A stretch of DNA of 64,000 nt from Roseivivax halodurans JCM 10272 (GTDB lineage: Bacteria > Pseudomonadota > Alphaproteobacteria > Rhodobacterales > Rhodobacteraceae): the NCBI RefSeq assembly GCF_000521785.1, contig NZ_JALZ01000003.1, forward strand, positions 185,480 to 249,479, written 5' to 3'. The notes beneath the pieces were generated by a model. It worked only from the letters and a program-made list of their open reading frames with translations. It was not told where the DNA came from and did no database searches. The translations under genes and the position numbers were made by a program. Positions 9,405 through 19,371 of this stretch are shown here, piece after piece (the stretch's first letter is position 1; each line of letters opens with the position of its first letter).

Positions 9405-10636
9405 GCATCACCGACGGCGGCGTCAGGGGCCGCGACTTCGTGGGTTACCGCATCGCGGGCGCTATCTCGGCGCTCGTCTTCATCCTGCTCCTTGCCTGGG
9501 CTGTCTTCGAGATCTTCGACGGCGACAGCTTCGTCCGCCCCGAAGTATCGATGCAGGCGGCGGGCACCGAGGGCGAGGCCATCGCTGAGCGCAACCAGGG
9601 CACGCTTCTGGCGTCGGAGGTGCTGACCGCAAGGACGAAGATGCTGGACGAGCGGTTCCGCACCGGCCCGTCGCCCGAAGGCGAAACGCCCGAGCTTGCG
9701 GGCGGCGATGCGCGCATCGTCAGCACGCCACTCGAGGACGGCACGGCGCTGACCAGCGCCTGGGCGGTACCGAGCGCGGACGACGCGGCGATGTTGCAGG
9801 CGGCCGGCAGGGTCGAAGGGCTCTCGTCGCTGCCCTACGCCAACGCCGCGCTCTACGAACGTCCCGCGGGGCGCGACTGGCGCATCGGCATCTCGGATTT
9901 CGTCACCCATCTCGGCGCCATCGCGATCCTCGGCATGGCGTTCCTTCTGTCGGCCATACTGGCGCTGCGCGGCCGCGTTCCGATCCGTCAGGGCAAGTCC
10001 GGCCGGACGGTCAAGCGCTTCGGCCTTCTCGAACGCACGACCCACTGGATGACCTCGGTGAGCTTCCTGGGCCTCGCCTTCACCGGCATCGCCATCGCCT
10101 ACGGCGAGACGCTCTTCGTGCCACTCGGCGAGCGCGTGATGGGCACGCTCGGCTGGTGGTCGACCTGGGGGCACGTGCTCTTCGCCCCGACCTTCTTCCT
10201 CGGCATCCTGCTGATGATCGTGATGTGGACGCACCGCAACCTGCCGTCGAAGCTCGACCTCAACTGGCTCGCCAAGTTCGGCGGCATGTTCTCGGACGAT
10301 GGCGACCATCCCCCGGCGAAGAAGTTCAACGCCGGTCAGAAGCTCATTTTCTGGTCGGCGGTTCTGGGCGGCCTCGTGCTGGTCGCAACGGGCGTCACGC
10401 TAATGTTCCCCTACTACTTCCTCGGAATCGAGGGCATGAGCTGGGCCATGCTCATCCATGCCGGTCTTGCGGTGCTGATGATCGCGATCTTCCTCGGCCA
10501 CATCTATATCGGCTCGATCGGCATGCACGGTGCCATCGACGCGATGTGGAGCGGCAAGGTCGACCGCAACTGGGCGGAGGAACACCATTCGATCTGGCTG
10601 GACGAGATCGACACGCAGAGGAGCCCGGCCGAATGA
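9401..10636 (+). CDS. Formate dehydrogenase gamma subunit (cytochrome b556)
   Basis: This 411-residue inner-membrane subunit has one N-terminal membrane helix (about residues 20-42) and a soluble loop of about 120 residues. A four-helix cytochrome b domain follows, with candidate heme histidines in RTTHWMTSVSF, STWGHVLFAP and LIHAGLAVLM / FLGHIYIGS. It anchors the complex and hands electrons to quinone. It is longer at the N-terminus than FdnI-type subunits because of the extra helix and loop, as in the FDH3-type gamma proteins. It overlaps the genes on both sides by ATGA. Confidence 0.9.
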   Translation: MSITDGGVRGRDFVGYRIAGAISALVFILLLAWAVFEIFDGDSFVRPEVSMQAAGTEGEAIAERNQGTLLASEVLTARTKMLDERFRTGPSPEGETPELAGGDARIVSTPLEDGTALTSAWAVPSADDAAMLQAAGRVEGLSSLPYANAALYERPAGRDWRIGISDFVTHLGAIAILGMAFLLSAILALRGRVPIRQGKSGRTVKRFGLLERTTHWMTSVSFLGLAFTGIAIAYGETLFVPLGERVMGTLGWWSTWGHVLFAPTFFLGILLMIVMWTHRNLPSKLDLNWLAKFGGMFSDDGDHPPAKKFNAGQKLIFWSAVLGGLVLVATGVTLMFPYYFLGIEGMSWAMLIHAGLAVLMIAIFLGHIYIGSIGMHGAIDAMWSGKVDRNWAEEHHSIWLDEIDTQRSPAE

Positions 10637-10803
10637 AGGGATTTCTTGCAGGCACCGCCATCGTGGCGCTCAGCGGCGTTCTGACCTTCTTCGGTCTTCG
10701 CACCTTCGACCAGTCGACCGCCGAGCGCTACAGCGACGGATCCGTCGTCCTTCTGGACCATGCGACCTCCTGGGAAGGCACGGTCACACATACCGGGGAA
10801 TGA
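10633..10803 (+). CDS. Unrecognised 56-residue single-helix membrane protein
   Basis: The ATG lies inside the stop of the gamma-subunit gene (AATGA) and the frame runs 56 codons to a TGA at the foot of a strong terminator. The product starts MKGFLAGTAIVALSGVLTFF, a likely membrane helix or uncleaved signal, followed by a polar tail ending TSWEGTVTHTGE. The 4-base overlap, shared strand and placement before the terminator make it a genuine last gene of the formate dehydrogenase operon. It may be a small accessory subunit. I do not recognise the family. Confidence 0.7.
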   Translation: MKGFLAGTAIVALSGVLTFFGLRTFDQSTAERYSDGSVVLLDHATSWEGTVTHTGE

Positions 10804-10807
10804 GGGA

Positions 10808-10828
10808 GTGACGGGCCCTGCCCGTCAC
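10808..10828. terminator. Stem-loop terminator between fdh operon and maeB
   Basis: A perfect 9-bp stem (GTGACGGGC / GCCCGTCAC) closes a 3-base loop. It starts five bases after the stop of the small membrane protein gene and overlaps the last codons of the convergent malic enzyme gene. No long T-run follows on either strand, so bidirectional termination is inferred from position and stem strength. Confidence 0.6.
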
Positions 10829-13080
10829 CCCACCTTGCAGGCGGCGAGCACGGCCATGTTGAGCACGTCGTTCGCCGTCGAATTCGTCGAGCAGATCTGG
10901 ATCGAGTGATCGATGCCGGCAAGGATCGGTCCGATGACCGTGGCGCCGCCCATCTCCTGCATGAGCTTGACCGAGATCGACGCCGAGTGGCGCGCCGGCA
11001 CGACGAGGATGTTGGCCGAGCCTGTCAGGCGCTGGAACGGATAGGCCTCGCGCGCCTTGGCGTTGAGCGCCACGTCCACGGTCATCTCGCCCTCGTATTC
11101 GAAGCTCACCTTGCGCCCGTCGAGCACCTCGGAGGCGCGTTGCATCTTCTCCGCCCGCTCCGAGACCGGATAGCCGAAGGTCGAGAACGACACGAAAGCC
11201 ACCCGCGGCTCCAGTCCGAGATGCCGCGCGACGTCCGCGCTGCGCTCCGCGATATTGGCAAGGTCGTTCTCGTCGGGCCATTCGTGGACGAGCGTGTCCG
11301 CGATCAGCACGATGCGTCCGTTCTGGAGGAGCGCCGTCACACCCGCCGCGCCGTGGGCCGCATCGACGTCGAAGACGTTGTTGATGAGCCGTACAACATG
11401 GGCCGACTTGCGCGTCGCTCCGGTGACCAGCCCGTCGCCGTGGCCATGCGCCAGCATGAGCGCGGCAAAGACGTGGCGGTCGCGCGCCGCCATGCGGTGG
11501 ACGTCCTGCCGGTCCTGCCCGCGCCGCTGCAGGCGGGAATAGAGGAAATCCTTGTAGGTCTCGAGATGCCGGCTGTTGGCGGCGTTCACCACGTCGAGCT
11601 CGCGCACCGCGTCTCCCATCCCGGCCGCTTCGAGCTTCTCGGCCACGTCCGCCTCGCGCCCGACGACGAGCGCCTTCCCGAAGCCGTTCCGCTGGTACAT
11701 GACCGCGGCGCGCAGAACCCGCGGGTCGTCCCCTTCGGCGAAGATCATCCGGGCCTGCGCGGCCCGCGCCCGCGTGGTGATGCCCTGCAGGATCGAGGCG
11801 GTCGGATCGAGCCGCTGCTTGAGGTGCTGCTCGTACCCGTCCATGTCGACGATGGGACGCCGCGCCGCGCCGGTATCCATCCCCGCCTTCGCCACCGCGG
11901 GCGGGATGCGGTAGATCAGCCGCGGATCGAAGGGCGTCGGAATGATGTAATCACGCCCGAAGGTCAGCGCCTTGGAATAGGCGACCGCAACCTCGTCTGG
12001 CACGTCCTCGCGCGCCAGCGCGGCGAGCGCCTCGGCGCAGGCGATCTTCATCTCGTCGTTGATCGCGCGGGCATGGATGTCGAGCGCCCCGCGGAAGAGA
12101 TAGGGAAAGCCGAGAACGTTGTTGACCTGATTGGGGTAATCCGACCGGCCGGTCGCGACGATCGCGTCAGGGCGGACCTCCTGCGCCTCCTCGGGCGTGA
12201 TCTCGGGGTCGGGGTTCGCCATGGCAAAGATCACCGGCTTGTCGCCCATGCCCTTTACCATTTCCTGCGTGACCGCGCCCTTCACCGACACCCCGAGGAA
12301 GACGTCCGCGCCCTCCATCGCCTCTTCGAGCGTGCGCAGGTCCGTGGCGACCGCATGGGCCGATTTCCACTGGTTCATGCCCTCGGTGCGGCCCTGATAG
12401 ATCACGCCCTTGGTGTCGCAGACGATGCAGTTCTCGTGCCGCGCGCCCATGCTCTTCAGGAGTTCGATACAGGCGATGCCGGCCGCGCCGGCACCGTTGA
12501 GAACGATGCGACAATCCTCGATCTTCTTGCCCGAAAGATGCAGCGCGTTGATGAGGCCCGCCGCGCAGATCACCGCGGTGCCGTGCTGATCGTCGTGAAA
12601 GACGGGGATGTCCATCTCTTCCTTGAGGCGCTGCTCGATGATGAAACATTCGGGCGCCTTGATGTCCTCGAGGTTGATCCCCCCGAAAGTCGGGCCCATG
12701 AGCCTGACCGCCTGGCAGAAGGCGTCCGGATCCTCGGTGTCGAGCTCGATGTCGATCGAATTCACGTCGGCGAAGCGCTTGAAGAGCACCGATTTGCCCT
12801 CCGTCACCGGCTTCGAGCCAAGCGCGCCGAGATTGCCGAGGCCGAGCACCGCGGTTCCGTTCGAGATGACAGCGACGAGATTGCCCTTGTTGGTGTAGTC
12901 GTAGGCGAGCTCGGGATCGCGCGCGATTTCCTCGCAAGGCACGGCGACGCCCGGCGAATAGGCGAGCGAGAGGTCCCGCTGGGTGGTCATCGGCACCGTG
13001 GCCTGCACCTCCCACTTGCCCGGCTCGGGCTCGAGGTGAAAGGCGAGCGCTTCCTCGCGGGTGTATTTCTGTCTCGACAT
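10825..13080 (-). CDS. maeB: NADP-dependent malic enzyme with phosphotransacetylase-like domain
   Basis: This 751-residue two-domain enzyme decarboxylates malate to pyruvate, linking the TCA cycle to gluconeogenesis and NADPH supply. The N-terminal malic enzyme half contains YTNKGNLVAVISNGTAVLGL, the metal-binding HDDQHGTA and the nucleotide-binding NGAGAAGIA. The C-terminal part (from about residue 430) is a PTA-like domain that is usually regulatory in MaeB proteins. The start at 13080 (MSRQKYTREEAL) was chosen over codons upstream because a GGGGAG site precedes it and family similarity begins there. It is transcribed alone. Confidence 0.93.
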   Translation of the reverse strand: MSRQKYTREEALAFHLEPEPGKWEVQATVPMTTQRDLSLAYSPGVAVPCEEIARDPELAYDYTNKGNLVAVISNGTAVLGLGNLGALGSKPVTEGKSVLFKRFADVNSIDIELDTEDPDAFCQAVRLMGPTFGGINLEDIKAPECFIIEQRLKEEMDIPVFHDDQHGTAVICAAGLINALHLSGKKIEDCRIVLNGAGAAGIACIELLKSMGARHENCIVCDTKGVIYQGRTEGMNQWKSAHAVATDLRTLEEAMEGADVFLGVSVKGAVTQEMVKGMGDKPVIFAMANPDPEITPEEAQEVRPDAIVATGRSDYPNQVNNVLGFPYLFRGALDIHARAINDEMKIACAEALAALAREDVPDEVAVAYSKALTFGRDYIIPTPFDPRLIYRIPPAVAKAGMDTGAARRPIVDMDGYEQHLKQRLDPTASILQGITTRARAAQARMIFAEGDDPRVLRAAVMYQRNGFGKALVVGREADVAEKLEAAGMGDAVRELDVVNAANSRHLETYKDFLYSRLQRRGQDRQDVHRMAARDRHVFAALMLAHGHGDGLVTGATRKSAHVVRLINNVFDVDAAHGAAGVTALLQNGRIVLIADTLVHEWPDENDLANIAERSADVARHLGLEPRVAFVSFSTFGYPVSERAEKMQRASEVLDGRKVSFEYEGEMTVDVALNAKAREAYPFQRLTGSANILVVPARHSASISVKLMQEMGGATVIGPILAGIDHSIQICSTNSTANDVLNMAVLAACKVG

Positions 13081-13205
13081 GCCTCTGCTCCCCTTTTGTC
13101 CATCCCTCTTAGCGCGGCACGGTCGGCGCGGCCATACGGGCCCTGTTCTTTGCATCCGCCGCGTGGCAGGAAGTTGAGCGAGCACGCATCCGGCAGGTGG
13201 CCCGA

Positions 13206-14230
13206 ATGGCAACATCACATTCCCCGAAGCGCCGGACAGGCGGGAGCGTCACCCGGTCGTCGAACGGGGTGATCTGGCGAGAACGCGCGGTCGGTGCGAT
13301 CCTGACGGTCCTCGCCGTGCTTCTCGGGCTCGGGCTCTTCAGCCACCTCGTGCCAAACGAGAACCAGTTCCTCGGCACCCTGAGCCGGATCGCCGACAGC
13401 ATGCGGCCCTGGCTTCTGATCCTCGCGATCCTTCTCTCCCTCGCGCTTCTGCCGTTGCGCGCCTGGCGTTCGGCGGCCATCACGTGTCTCGTCGCCCTGA
13501 CCGGGCTCGGGAGCATCGCCTGGGATTACCGCAGCCGCAGTGTCCCCTGGGCGGAGCAGGCGGACCTCCGGGTCCTCTGGTTCAACGTTCTTAACGACAA
13601 CGAGATCGCGCCGGACCGTATCGAAACGGAACTGCGGAACAGCGGCGCCGAAATCATCGTGCTGACCGAAGCGATGCCCGCCTACGAGATGAAGGATCGT
13701 CTCGCCGACCTCTATCCGCACGTGATCGGCTGTCGCAGTCAGACCAGCTGCCCGATGATGATCCTGTCCCGGCTCGAGCCCGAGGCGGTGGAGGAGGAGC
13801 GCCCCACCGGACCGACGCGGAGCCTCTTCGGCTTCACCGTCTCCCCCGAGGGCCATCCCCCGTGGACATCGTCGCGGCGCATCTCGTCAAACCCTGGTAC
13901 CTGAGTGTCGCGGCGGGAGAGGCGTCCTACGCGGCGCGCATTCTGAAGCGCGGGCCCCGCCAGCGGCCGCTGCTCGTCGTCGGCGACTTCAACGCGGCCC
14001 CGTGGAGCCGCCGCGTCCGGAGTTTCGAGGAAACGCACGGGCTTCGCCATCCGCCCCGCCCCGTCGGCACGTGGCCGGCCTCGCTCGGCAATTTCGGCGT
14101 GCCCATCGACCACATGCTGGTCCGCCGCGGGGTCCGCTTCGCGTGGCAGAAGGCGTGGGGCGGCCATCTCGGCTCGAACCACCGGGGCCTGCTGGCCGGA
14201 ATCGCCCTCCCCGATCCGGAAGACGGGTGA
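13206..14230 (+). pseudogene. Endonuclease/exonuclease/phosphatase-family membrane protein, frameshifted
   Basis: Two overlapping frames together encode one roughly 341-residue protein. The first frame (from ATG 13206) gives two membrane helices and the start of an EEP domain, including LRVLWFNVLN and the metal-ligand Glu in IIVLTEAM. The second frame (from about 13862) completes it with AAHLVKPW, VVGDFNAAPWS, DHMLV and SNHRGLLAG. All catalytic motifs are present, but the frame drops back one base within a run of five C at 13857-13861; six C would restore a continuous frame. It is therefore either a recent single-base deletion or a sequencing error. Confidence 0.8.
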
Positions 14231-14281
14231 AACACGGGACCCCGGCTCTACCTGAGCGACAGCCCAACCTGGAGAGCGCCC

Positions 14282-14815
14282 ATGTTTCGTACCGCACTCG
14301 ATGCCGTTCCATCCCGGACCGAAGACGGAGCGGTCAACGTCTTCGTCGAGACGCCGAAGGGCAGCCGCCACAAATACGACCTCGATCCGAGCGGCCTCTT
14401 CCGCATCGGGCTGGAACTGCCCGAAGGGGTGAGTTTCCCGTTTTCCTTCGGTTTCGTTCCGAACACGCTGGCCGAGGACGGCGACGCGCTCGACATCATG
14501 CTGGTGACCGCGGGAAGCGTGCCGTCGGGCGCTCTGATCGAAAGCCGCCTCATTGGTGTGCTGAAGATGGAGAACGACGAGGACGGCGTGATGGCCCGCA
14601 ACGACCGCGTCGTCGCGGTCGCCAACATGTCGCGCATCTTCGGCGGCACCCAGACTCTCTCCGACATGCGCGACGGGTTCGCCTGGGATCTCGAGGAATT
14701 CTTCGACACCTACAACCGGATGATCGAGCGCCCCTTCCGCATCGTCGGCCGCGGCGAGAGGGACGAGGCGATGGACATGCTGGAGAAGGCCGAGGCCCGG
14801 CAGACCAAGACCTGA
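14282..14815 (+). CDS. Family I inorganic pyrophosphatase-like protein, divergent
   Basis: This 177-residue protein aligns over its full length with family I soluble pyrophosphatases ([34 protein letters not shown]), which hydrolyse pyrophosphate in the cytoplasm. The metal-binding EDGDALD motif is intact. Several usually invariant positions differ: the KYE glutamate is Asp, the YGF tyrosine is Phe (SFGF), the lysine of the DxK motif reads Arg (NDRVVAV), and the YK pair near the C-terminus reads YN (FFDTYNRM). It may be a specialised paralog rather than the main enzyme. It is followed by mutS. Confidence 0.8.
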   Translation: MFRTALDAVPSRTEDGAVNVFVETPKGSRHKYDLDPSGLFRIGLELPEGVSFPFSFGFVPNTLAEDGDALDIMLVTAGSVPSGALIESRLIGVLKMENDEDGVMARNDRVVAVANMSRIFGGTQTLSDMRDGFAWDLEEFFDTYNRMIERPFRIVGRGERDEAMDMLEKAEARQTKT

Positions 14816-14915
14816 GGCGCATTCCTCTGTCCAGCGGCCCTTCCGTGACGGGAAACCCGCTTTCGCGCATCGCCGCCCCGTTCTACTCTCCCGCCCCGAA
14901 CGAGCGGAGGGACGC

Positions 14916-17477
14916 ATGACCGCGGCGACGCCGATGATGGCGCAATATCTGGAGATCAAGGCGCAATACCCCGACGCGCTGCTGTTCTACCGGATGGGCG
15001 ATTTCTACGAGCTCTTCTTCGACGACGCCGCGGCGGCGGCCGAGGCGCTCGACATCGCGCTGACGAAGCGCGGCAAGCACGCAGGCGACGACATTCCGAT
15101 GTGCGGCGTTCCGGTGCATGCGGCCGAAGGCTACCTCCTGACGCTGATCCGCAAGGGATTTCGCGTCGCGGTCTGCGAACAGATGGAAAGTCCCGCCGAG
15201 GCCAAGAAGCGCGGCCACAAATCCGTGGTCCGGCGCGACGTGGTGCGGCTCGTGACGCCGGGAACACTCACCGAGGAGACGCTGCTCGAGGCGCGCAGGC
15301 ACAATTACCTCGTCGCCCTCGCGGATGTCCGCGGCGACTGGGCCCTCGCCTGGGCCGACATCTCGACCGGCGCGTTCCACGTGATGCCGCTCTCGCGCGC
15401 CCGGATCGGCGCCGAGCTCGCCCGGCTCGCCCCTTCGGAAGTGCTGCTGTCGGAAGCGGGCGAACAGGAGCTGCGCCCCGTCATCGACGATCTCGCGCTG
15501 ATGCCGACCACTCTGGGCCGCGCCTCCTTCGACTCCGGGTCGGCCGACACGCGGCTCTGCGCCCTCTACGGCGTTGCGAGCCTCGAGCCCTTCGGCACCT
15601 TCTCGCGCGCGGAGCTCTCGGCCATGGGCGCGCTCGTCGACTATCTCGACATCACCCAGAAGGGAAAGCTGCCGCTCCTGCGTCCGCCGCGCTCCGACAA
15701 CGTCTCGCGGCTCCTGCAGATCGACGCCGCGACCCGACGGAACCTCGAGCTGACGCACGGGCTCTCGGGCGGCCGCGCGGGCTCGCTCCTGTCGGTCATC
15801 GACCGCACCGTCACGGCTGGCGGGGGGAGGCTTCTCGAGCGGCGCCTCTCGGCCCCCTCCTGCGATCTCGGGGCGATCCACGCGAGGCAGCAGGCGGTAA
15901 GCTGGGCGCTGGAGAACGCCGCGCCCGCCGACGCTGTCCGGAGCGCCCTGCGCGGCGCGCTCGAACAGGCCGAGGCGCTGTCGAGCACGCTCAGCGATCT
16001 CGACCTCCCCGACCACCTCGCAGCGGAACGCAGCGCGCTGACCGGCTTCGACGACCTCCTCGACATATTCGACATCGCACTTGTCGCCGAGCCGCCCCTC
16101 CTCGCCCGCGACGGCGGGTTCATCGCCCCTGGCTACGAGTCCGAGCTCGACGCCGCCCGCGAGCTACGGGACGAAGGCCGCGGCGTGATTGCCCGCATGC
16201 AGCAAGACTATGCCGGGCAGACCGGCATCACGTCGCTGAAGATCAAGCACAATAACGTGCTCGGTTACTTCATCGAGACGACCGCCGCGCATGCCGAGAA
16301 GATGCTGGCGCCGCCGCATTCCGAGACCTTCATCCACCGCCAGACCACCGCCAATCAGGTGCGCTTCACGACGGTCGAGCTCTCCGATCTCGAAACCCGC
16401 ATCCTTAATGCCGGCGGACAGGCGCTCGAGATCGAGAAGCGGCTCTTCGCGGAGCTTCGGGCTGCCGCACTCGATCATGCCGCTGAGCTCGGAACGCTCG
16501 CCGCCGCGCTGGCCGAATTCGACCTCGCCACGTCGCTTGCCGATCTCGCGCGGACAGAGGACTGGACACGGCCCCAGGTCGACGACAGCCGCATCTTCGC
16601 GGTGACGGGCGGACGGCACCCCGTCGTCGAGAAGGCCCTCCGCGCTCAGGGCGGCCAGCCCTTCATCGCCAACGATTGCACGCTTTCGCCCGAGGGCGAC
16701 GGCGCGGCTCTGGAGCTTCTGACCGGCCCCAACATGGCGGGCAAGTCGACCTATCTGCGGCAGAACGCGCTGATCGCGATCCTCGCGCAGATGGGTGCCT
16801 ACGTGCCCGCGGAAAGCGCGCGGATCGGCGTCGTCAGCCAGATCTTCAGCCGGGTCGGCGCCTCCGACGACCTCGCCCGGGGCCGCTCGACCTTCATGGT
16901 CGAGATGGTCGAGACGGCGGCGATCCTCAACCAGGCCGACGAGAGGGCGCTGGTGATCCTCGACGAGATCGGCCGCGGCACCGCGACCTATGACGGGCTC
17001 TCGATCGCCTGGGCCACGCTCGAACACCTGCACGAGGTCAACCGCGTGCGCGGCCTCTTCGCCACCCATTATCACGAGCTGACGGCGCTGGCGGGAAAGC
17101 TCGGCGGAGTGCGGAACGCCACCGTCGCGGTCAAGGAATGGGAGGGCGAGGTCATCTTCCTGCACGAGGTCCGTCCCGGCGCGGCCGACCGCTCCTACGG
17201 GGTGCAGGTCGCCCAACTCGCCGGATTGCCGCCCGCCGTCGTCGCGCGCGCGAAGTCGGTCCTCGACGCGCTCGAAGCCGGGGAGCGCGACCGCAGCCGC
17301 CCGAAGGCCCTGATCGAGGATTTGCCGCTCTTCGCCGCCGTGGCCGAGGCCTCTGCCCCCGCAAGAACCGGTCCGAGCCCGCTTGAGGACCGACTCGCGC
17401 AGCTCGTCCCCGACGACATGTCGCCGAGGGAAGCGCTGCAGGCGCTCTACGATCTGAAAGCCGCGGCACAGACGTGA
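14916..17477 (+). CDS. mutS: DNA mismatch repair protein MutS
   Basis: This 853-residue protein recognises mismatches and starts methyl-independent or MutL-directed repair. The N-terminal mismatch-binding domain has the [11 protein letters not shown] motif with the Phe-x-Glu wedge. The connector, lever and clamp domains follow. The C-terminal ATPase has a Walker A ([15 protein letters not shown], about residue 602), a Walker B ([15 protein letters not shown]) and the ATHYHEL switch. Length matches bacterial MutS. It ends at a strong terminator. Confidence 0.96.
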   Translation: MTAATPMMAQYLEIKAQYPDALLFYRMGDFYELFFDDAAAAAEALDIALTKRGKHAGDDIPMCGVPVHAAEGYLLTLIRKGFRVAVCEQMESPAEAKKRGHKSVVRRDVVRLVTPGTLTEETLLEARRHNYLVALADVRGDWALAWADISTGAFHVMPLSRARIGAELARLAPSEVLLSEAGEQELRPVIDDLALMPTTLGRASFDSGSADTRLCALYGVASLEPFGTFSRAELSAMGALVDYLDITQKGKLPLLRPPRSDNVSRLLQIDAATRRNLELTHGLSGGRAGSLLSVIDRTVTAGGGRLLERRLSAPSCDLGAIHARQQAVSWALENAAPADAVRSALRGALEQAEALSSTLSDLDLPDHLAAERSALTGFDDLLDIFDIALVAEPPLLARDGGFIAPGYESELDAARELRDEGRGVIARMQQDYAGQTGITSLKIKHNNVLGYFIETTAAHAEKMLAPPHSETFIHRQTTANQVRFTTVELSDLETRILNAGGQALEIEKRLFAELRAAALDHAAELGTLAAALAEFDLATSLADLARTEDWTRPQVDDSRIFAVTGGRHPVVEKALRAQGGQPFIANDCTLSPEGDGAALELLTGPNMAGKSTYLRQNALIAILAQMGAYVPAESARIGVVSQIFSRVGASDDLARGRSTFMVEMVETAAILNQADERALVILDEIGRGTATYDGLSIAWATLEHLHEVNRVRGLFATHYHELTALAGKLGGVRNATVAVKEWEGEVIFLHEVRPGAADRSYGVQVAQLAGLPPAVVARAKSVLDALEAGERDRSRPKALIEDLPLFAAVAEASAPARTGPSPLEDRLAQLVPDDMSPREALQALYDLKAAAQT

Positions 17478-17479
17478 AA

Positions 17480-17520
17480 GACCCCCGGTTTCACGGGAAA
17501 CCGGGGGTCCTGCTTCTTCT
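17480..17520 (+). terminator. Rho-independent terminator after mutS
   Basis: A perfect 13-bp stem (17480-17492 with 17497-17509, arms rich in C and G) closes a four-base loop and is followed by CTGCTTCTTCT. It begins three bases after the mutS stop. The loop and upper stem read GTTTCACGGGAAAC, one base away from the ParB site core, which is probably coincidence. Confidence 0.85.
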
Positions 17521-17541
17521 TGGCGAAAATACTCCGGGGGT

Positions 17542-17560
17542 CCGGGGGCGGAGCCCCCGG
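17542..17560. repeat. GC-rich hairpin, rhodobacterial intergenic-repeat-like
   Basis: An 8-bp perfect stem (CCGGGGGC / GCCCCCGG) with loop GGA sits just downstream of the mutS terminator, preceded by the string TTGGCGAAAATACTCC. It lies 15 bases past the grpE stop on the other strand and could also serve as the grpE terminator. Similar strings are familiar from intergenic regions of Rhodobacteraceae, but only one copy is visible here. Confidence 0.5.
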
Positions 17561-17574
17561 CCTCTCTCCGCGGA

Positions 17575-18147
17575 TCAGGACGCGGGCGTCGAGCTCACGC
17601 CGACCTGCGCCGGACGCAGCAGGCGATCGTGCAGCATGAAGCCGACCGCGGAGACCTGGATGATGTCGCCGGCCTTGGTGTTCGGCACCGGGGCCTCGAA
17701 CATCGCCTCGTGCTCCTTGGGATCGAAGCGGTCCCCGACCTGCGGCGCGATCTCCACGATGCCGTGCTTGTGGAAGACGCTCATGAGCTCCTTCAGCGTC
17801 AGCTCCACCCCCTCGATCAGCGCGGAATGTGAGTCCCCCTCGATCTCCTCGGCCACCGACAGCGCGCGGTGCAGGTTGTCGTGGACGGGCAGCAGATCCC
17901 GGGCGAGCCGCGTGCCGCCGTAATTCTCGGCGTCGCGACGCTCCTTGTCGGCGCGCTTGCGGGAATTCTCGGCATCGGCCAGCGCGCGCATGAAGCGCTC
18001 GCGGTAATCGTCGCGCTCCGCGCGCAGGGCCTCCATCTCTTCGGCCTCGAGCGCCTCGGGTTCGGGCTCCTCGGTTTCGGCGGCGCGGGATTCGGCTTCG
18101 GCGGTCTCGATATCGTCGAGGAAATCGTCGTTCTTCGGATCAGCCAT
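17575..18147 (-). CDS. grpE: Nucleotide exchange factor GrpE
   Basis: This 190-residue co-chaperone releases ADP from DnaK in the cytoplasm. The N-terminal 40 residues are very acidic and probably disordered. A long coiled-coil ([20 protein letters not shown]) follows, then a beta-domain with the family signature around [20 protein letters not shown]. It lies nine bases after hrcA on the same strand with an AAGGAT ribosome site, forming the common hrcA-grpE heat-shock pair. Confidence 0.95.
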   Translation of the reverse strand: MADPKNDDFLDDIETAEAESRAAETEEPEPEALEAEEMEALRAERDDYRERFMRALADAENSRKRADKERRDAENYGGTRLARDLLPVHDNLHRALSVAEEIEGDSHSALIEGVELTLKELMSVFHKHGIVEIAPQVGDRFDPKEHEAMFEAPVPNTKAGDIIQVSAVGFMLHDRLLRPAQVGVSSTPAS

Positions 18148-18156
18148 GGTTATCCT

Positions 18157-19221
18157 TTAGCTCCGGTCGGAGATGAGCTTGCCGACCAGCTGGGCGGTGT
18201 AGTCTACGATCGGCACGATGCGCCCGTAATTGAGCCTCTTGGGCCCGATCACTCCCACCGCGCCGATGATTTTACGGTCCGCGTTCATATAAGGAGATAC
18301 GACCAGAGAGGAACCGGACAACGAGAAAAGTTTGTTCTCCGAGCCGATGAAAATGCGCACGCCGTCGCCCTGCTCGGTCAGTTCGAGGAATTCGGCGATG
18401 TCCCGCTTGCGCTCGAGGTCGTCGAAGAGCTCCCGGATGAGGTCGAGCTCCTCGGCCTGACTCTCCTGAGCCAGCAGATTCGCCCGTCCGCGGACGATCA
18501 GGCGCTCCGGCACCTGTCCGTCCTTCGCCCAGACCGCGAGGCCGGACTCGACGAGCTGGGCCGCAAGCGAATCGATCTCCTGACGCCGCGCCGAGATCGC
18601 GGCGGCCATGTCACGGCGGATCTCGGTCAGGGTCTTGCCCTCGATCAGGGCGTTGAGGAAGTTCGCCGCCTCGCGCATCGACGACGGCGTCTGGCCCGGC
18701 GGCGGGGTGAAGACGCGGTTCTCCACATGTCCGTCCGAGAAGACCAGCACGACGAGCGCCCGGTCGGCGCCGAGGCTGACGAACTCGATATGCCGGATCG
18801 GCGCCTCGTGCTTGGGCGACAGGACGAGCGACGCGCCCTGCGTCACGCCCGAGAGCGCCGAGCCCACGCGATCGAGAAAGCCCCCGACATCGTCGGTATT
18901 GGAGCCGAGCGTCGCATCGAGCGCCGATCGGTCCTCGTCCCCGAGATCGCGCACTTCGAGCAGCCCGTCCACGAAGAGCCGCAGGCCGAGCTGTGTCGGG
19001 ATGCGTCCGGCGCTCACATGCGGCGAGTTGAGGAGGCCGAGAAATTCGAGGTCCTGCATCACGTTGCGGATCGTCGCCGCCGAGACCTTTTCGGACAGGG
19101 TGCGCGTGAGCGTGCGCGAGCCGACCGGCTCCCCGTTTTCGAGATAGCCCTCCACCACGCGGCGGAAGACCTCTCGCGAGCGGTCGTTCATCTGGTCGAG
19201 AAGACGGCTGCCGTCTGTCAT
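18157..19221 (-). CDS. hrcA: Heat-inducible transcription repressor HrcA
   Basis: This 354-residue repressor binds CIRCE operators and keeps chaperone genes off until heat titrates GroEL. An N-terminal winged helix (about residues 15-85, with [11 protein letters not shown] and [13 protein letters not shown]) is followed by a GAF-like dimerisation domain. The start at 19221 ([11 protein letters not shown]) was chosen because GAGG lies six bases upstream, while an ATG 12 bases earlier has no such site. I did not find a CIRCE element in front of it. It heads the hrcA-grpE operon. Confidence 0.94.
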   Translation of the reverse strand: MTDGSRLLDQMNDRSREVFRRVVEGYLENGEPVGSRTLTRTLSEKVSAATIRNVMQDLEFLGLLNSPHVSAGRIPTQLGLRLFVDGLLEVRDLGDEDRSALDATLGSNTDDVGGFLDRVGSALSGVTQGASLVLSPKHEAPIRHIEFVSLGADRALVVLVFSDGHVENRVFTPPPGQTPSSMREAANFLNALIEGKTLTEIRRDMAAAISARRQEIDSLAAQLVESGLAVWAKDGQVPERLIVRGRANLLAQESQAEELDLIRELFDDLERKRDIAEFLELTEQGDGVRIFIGSENKLFSLSGSSLVVSPYMNADRKIIGAVGVIGPKRLNYGRIVPIVDYTAQLVGKLISDRS

Positions 19222-19371
19222 GTCGTGCCTCATAGCGGGGCAATTCAACAGGTGACCCGCCCCCGCGTCAATCACCCCGGGCCATACCCCGCTCCGGCGC
19301 TATCTGGCCTTGCAGGCCCCGGCCCCCCTTGGGTAAGGCGCGGGCGCAATACATCGGTTTTGGAGAGAAGC

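Noticed and set aside
10906..13272. Long open frame antisense to the malic enzyme gene
   Set aside because: It is a high-GC shadow of maeB with no recognisable domain and a composition typical of reverse-frame reading.
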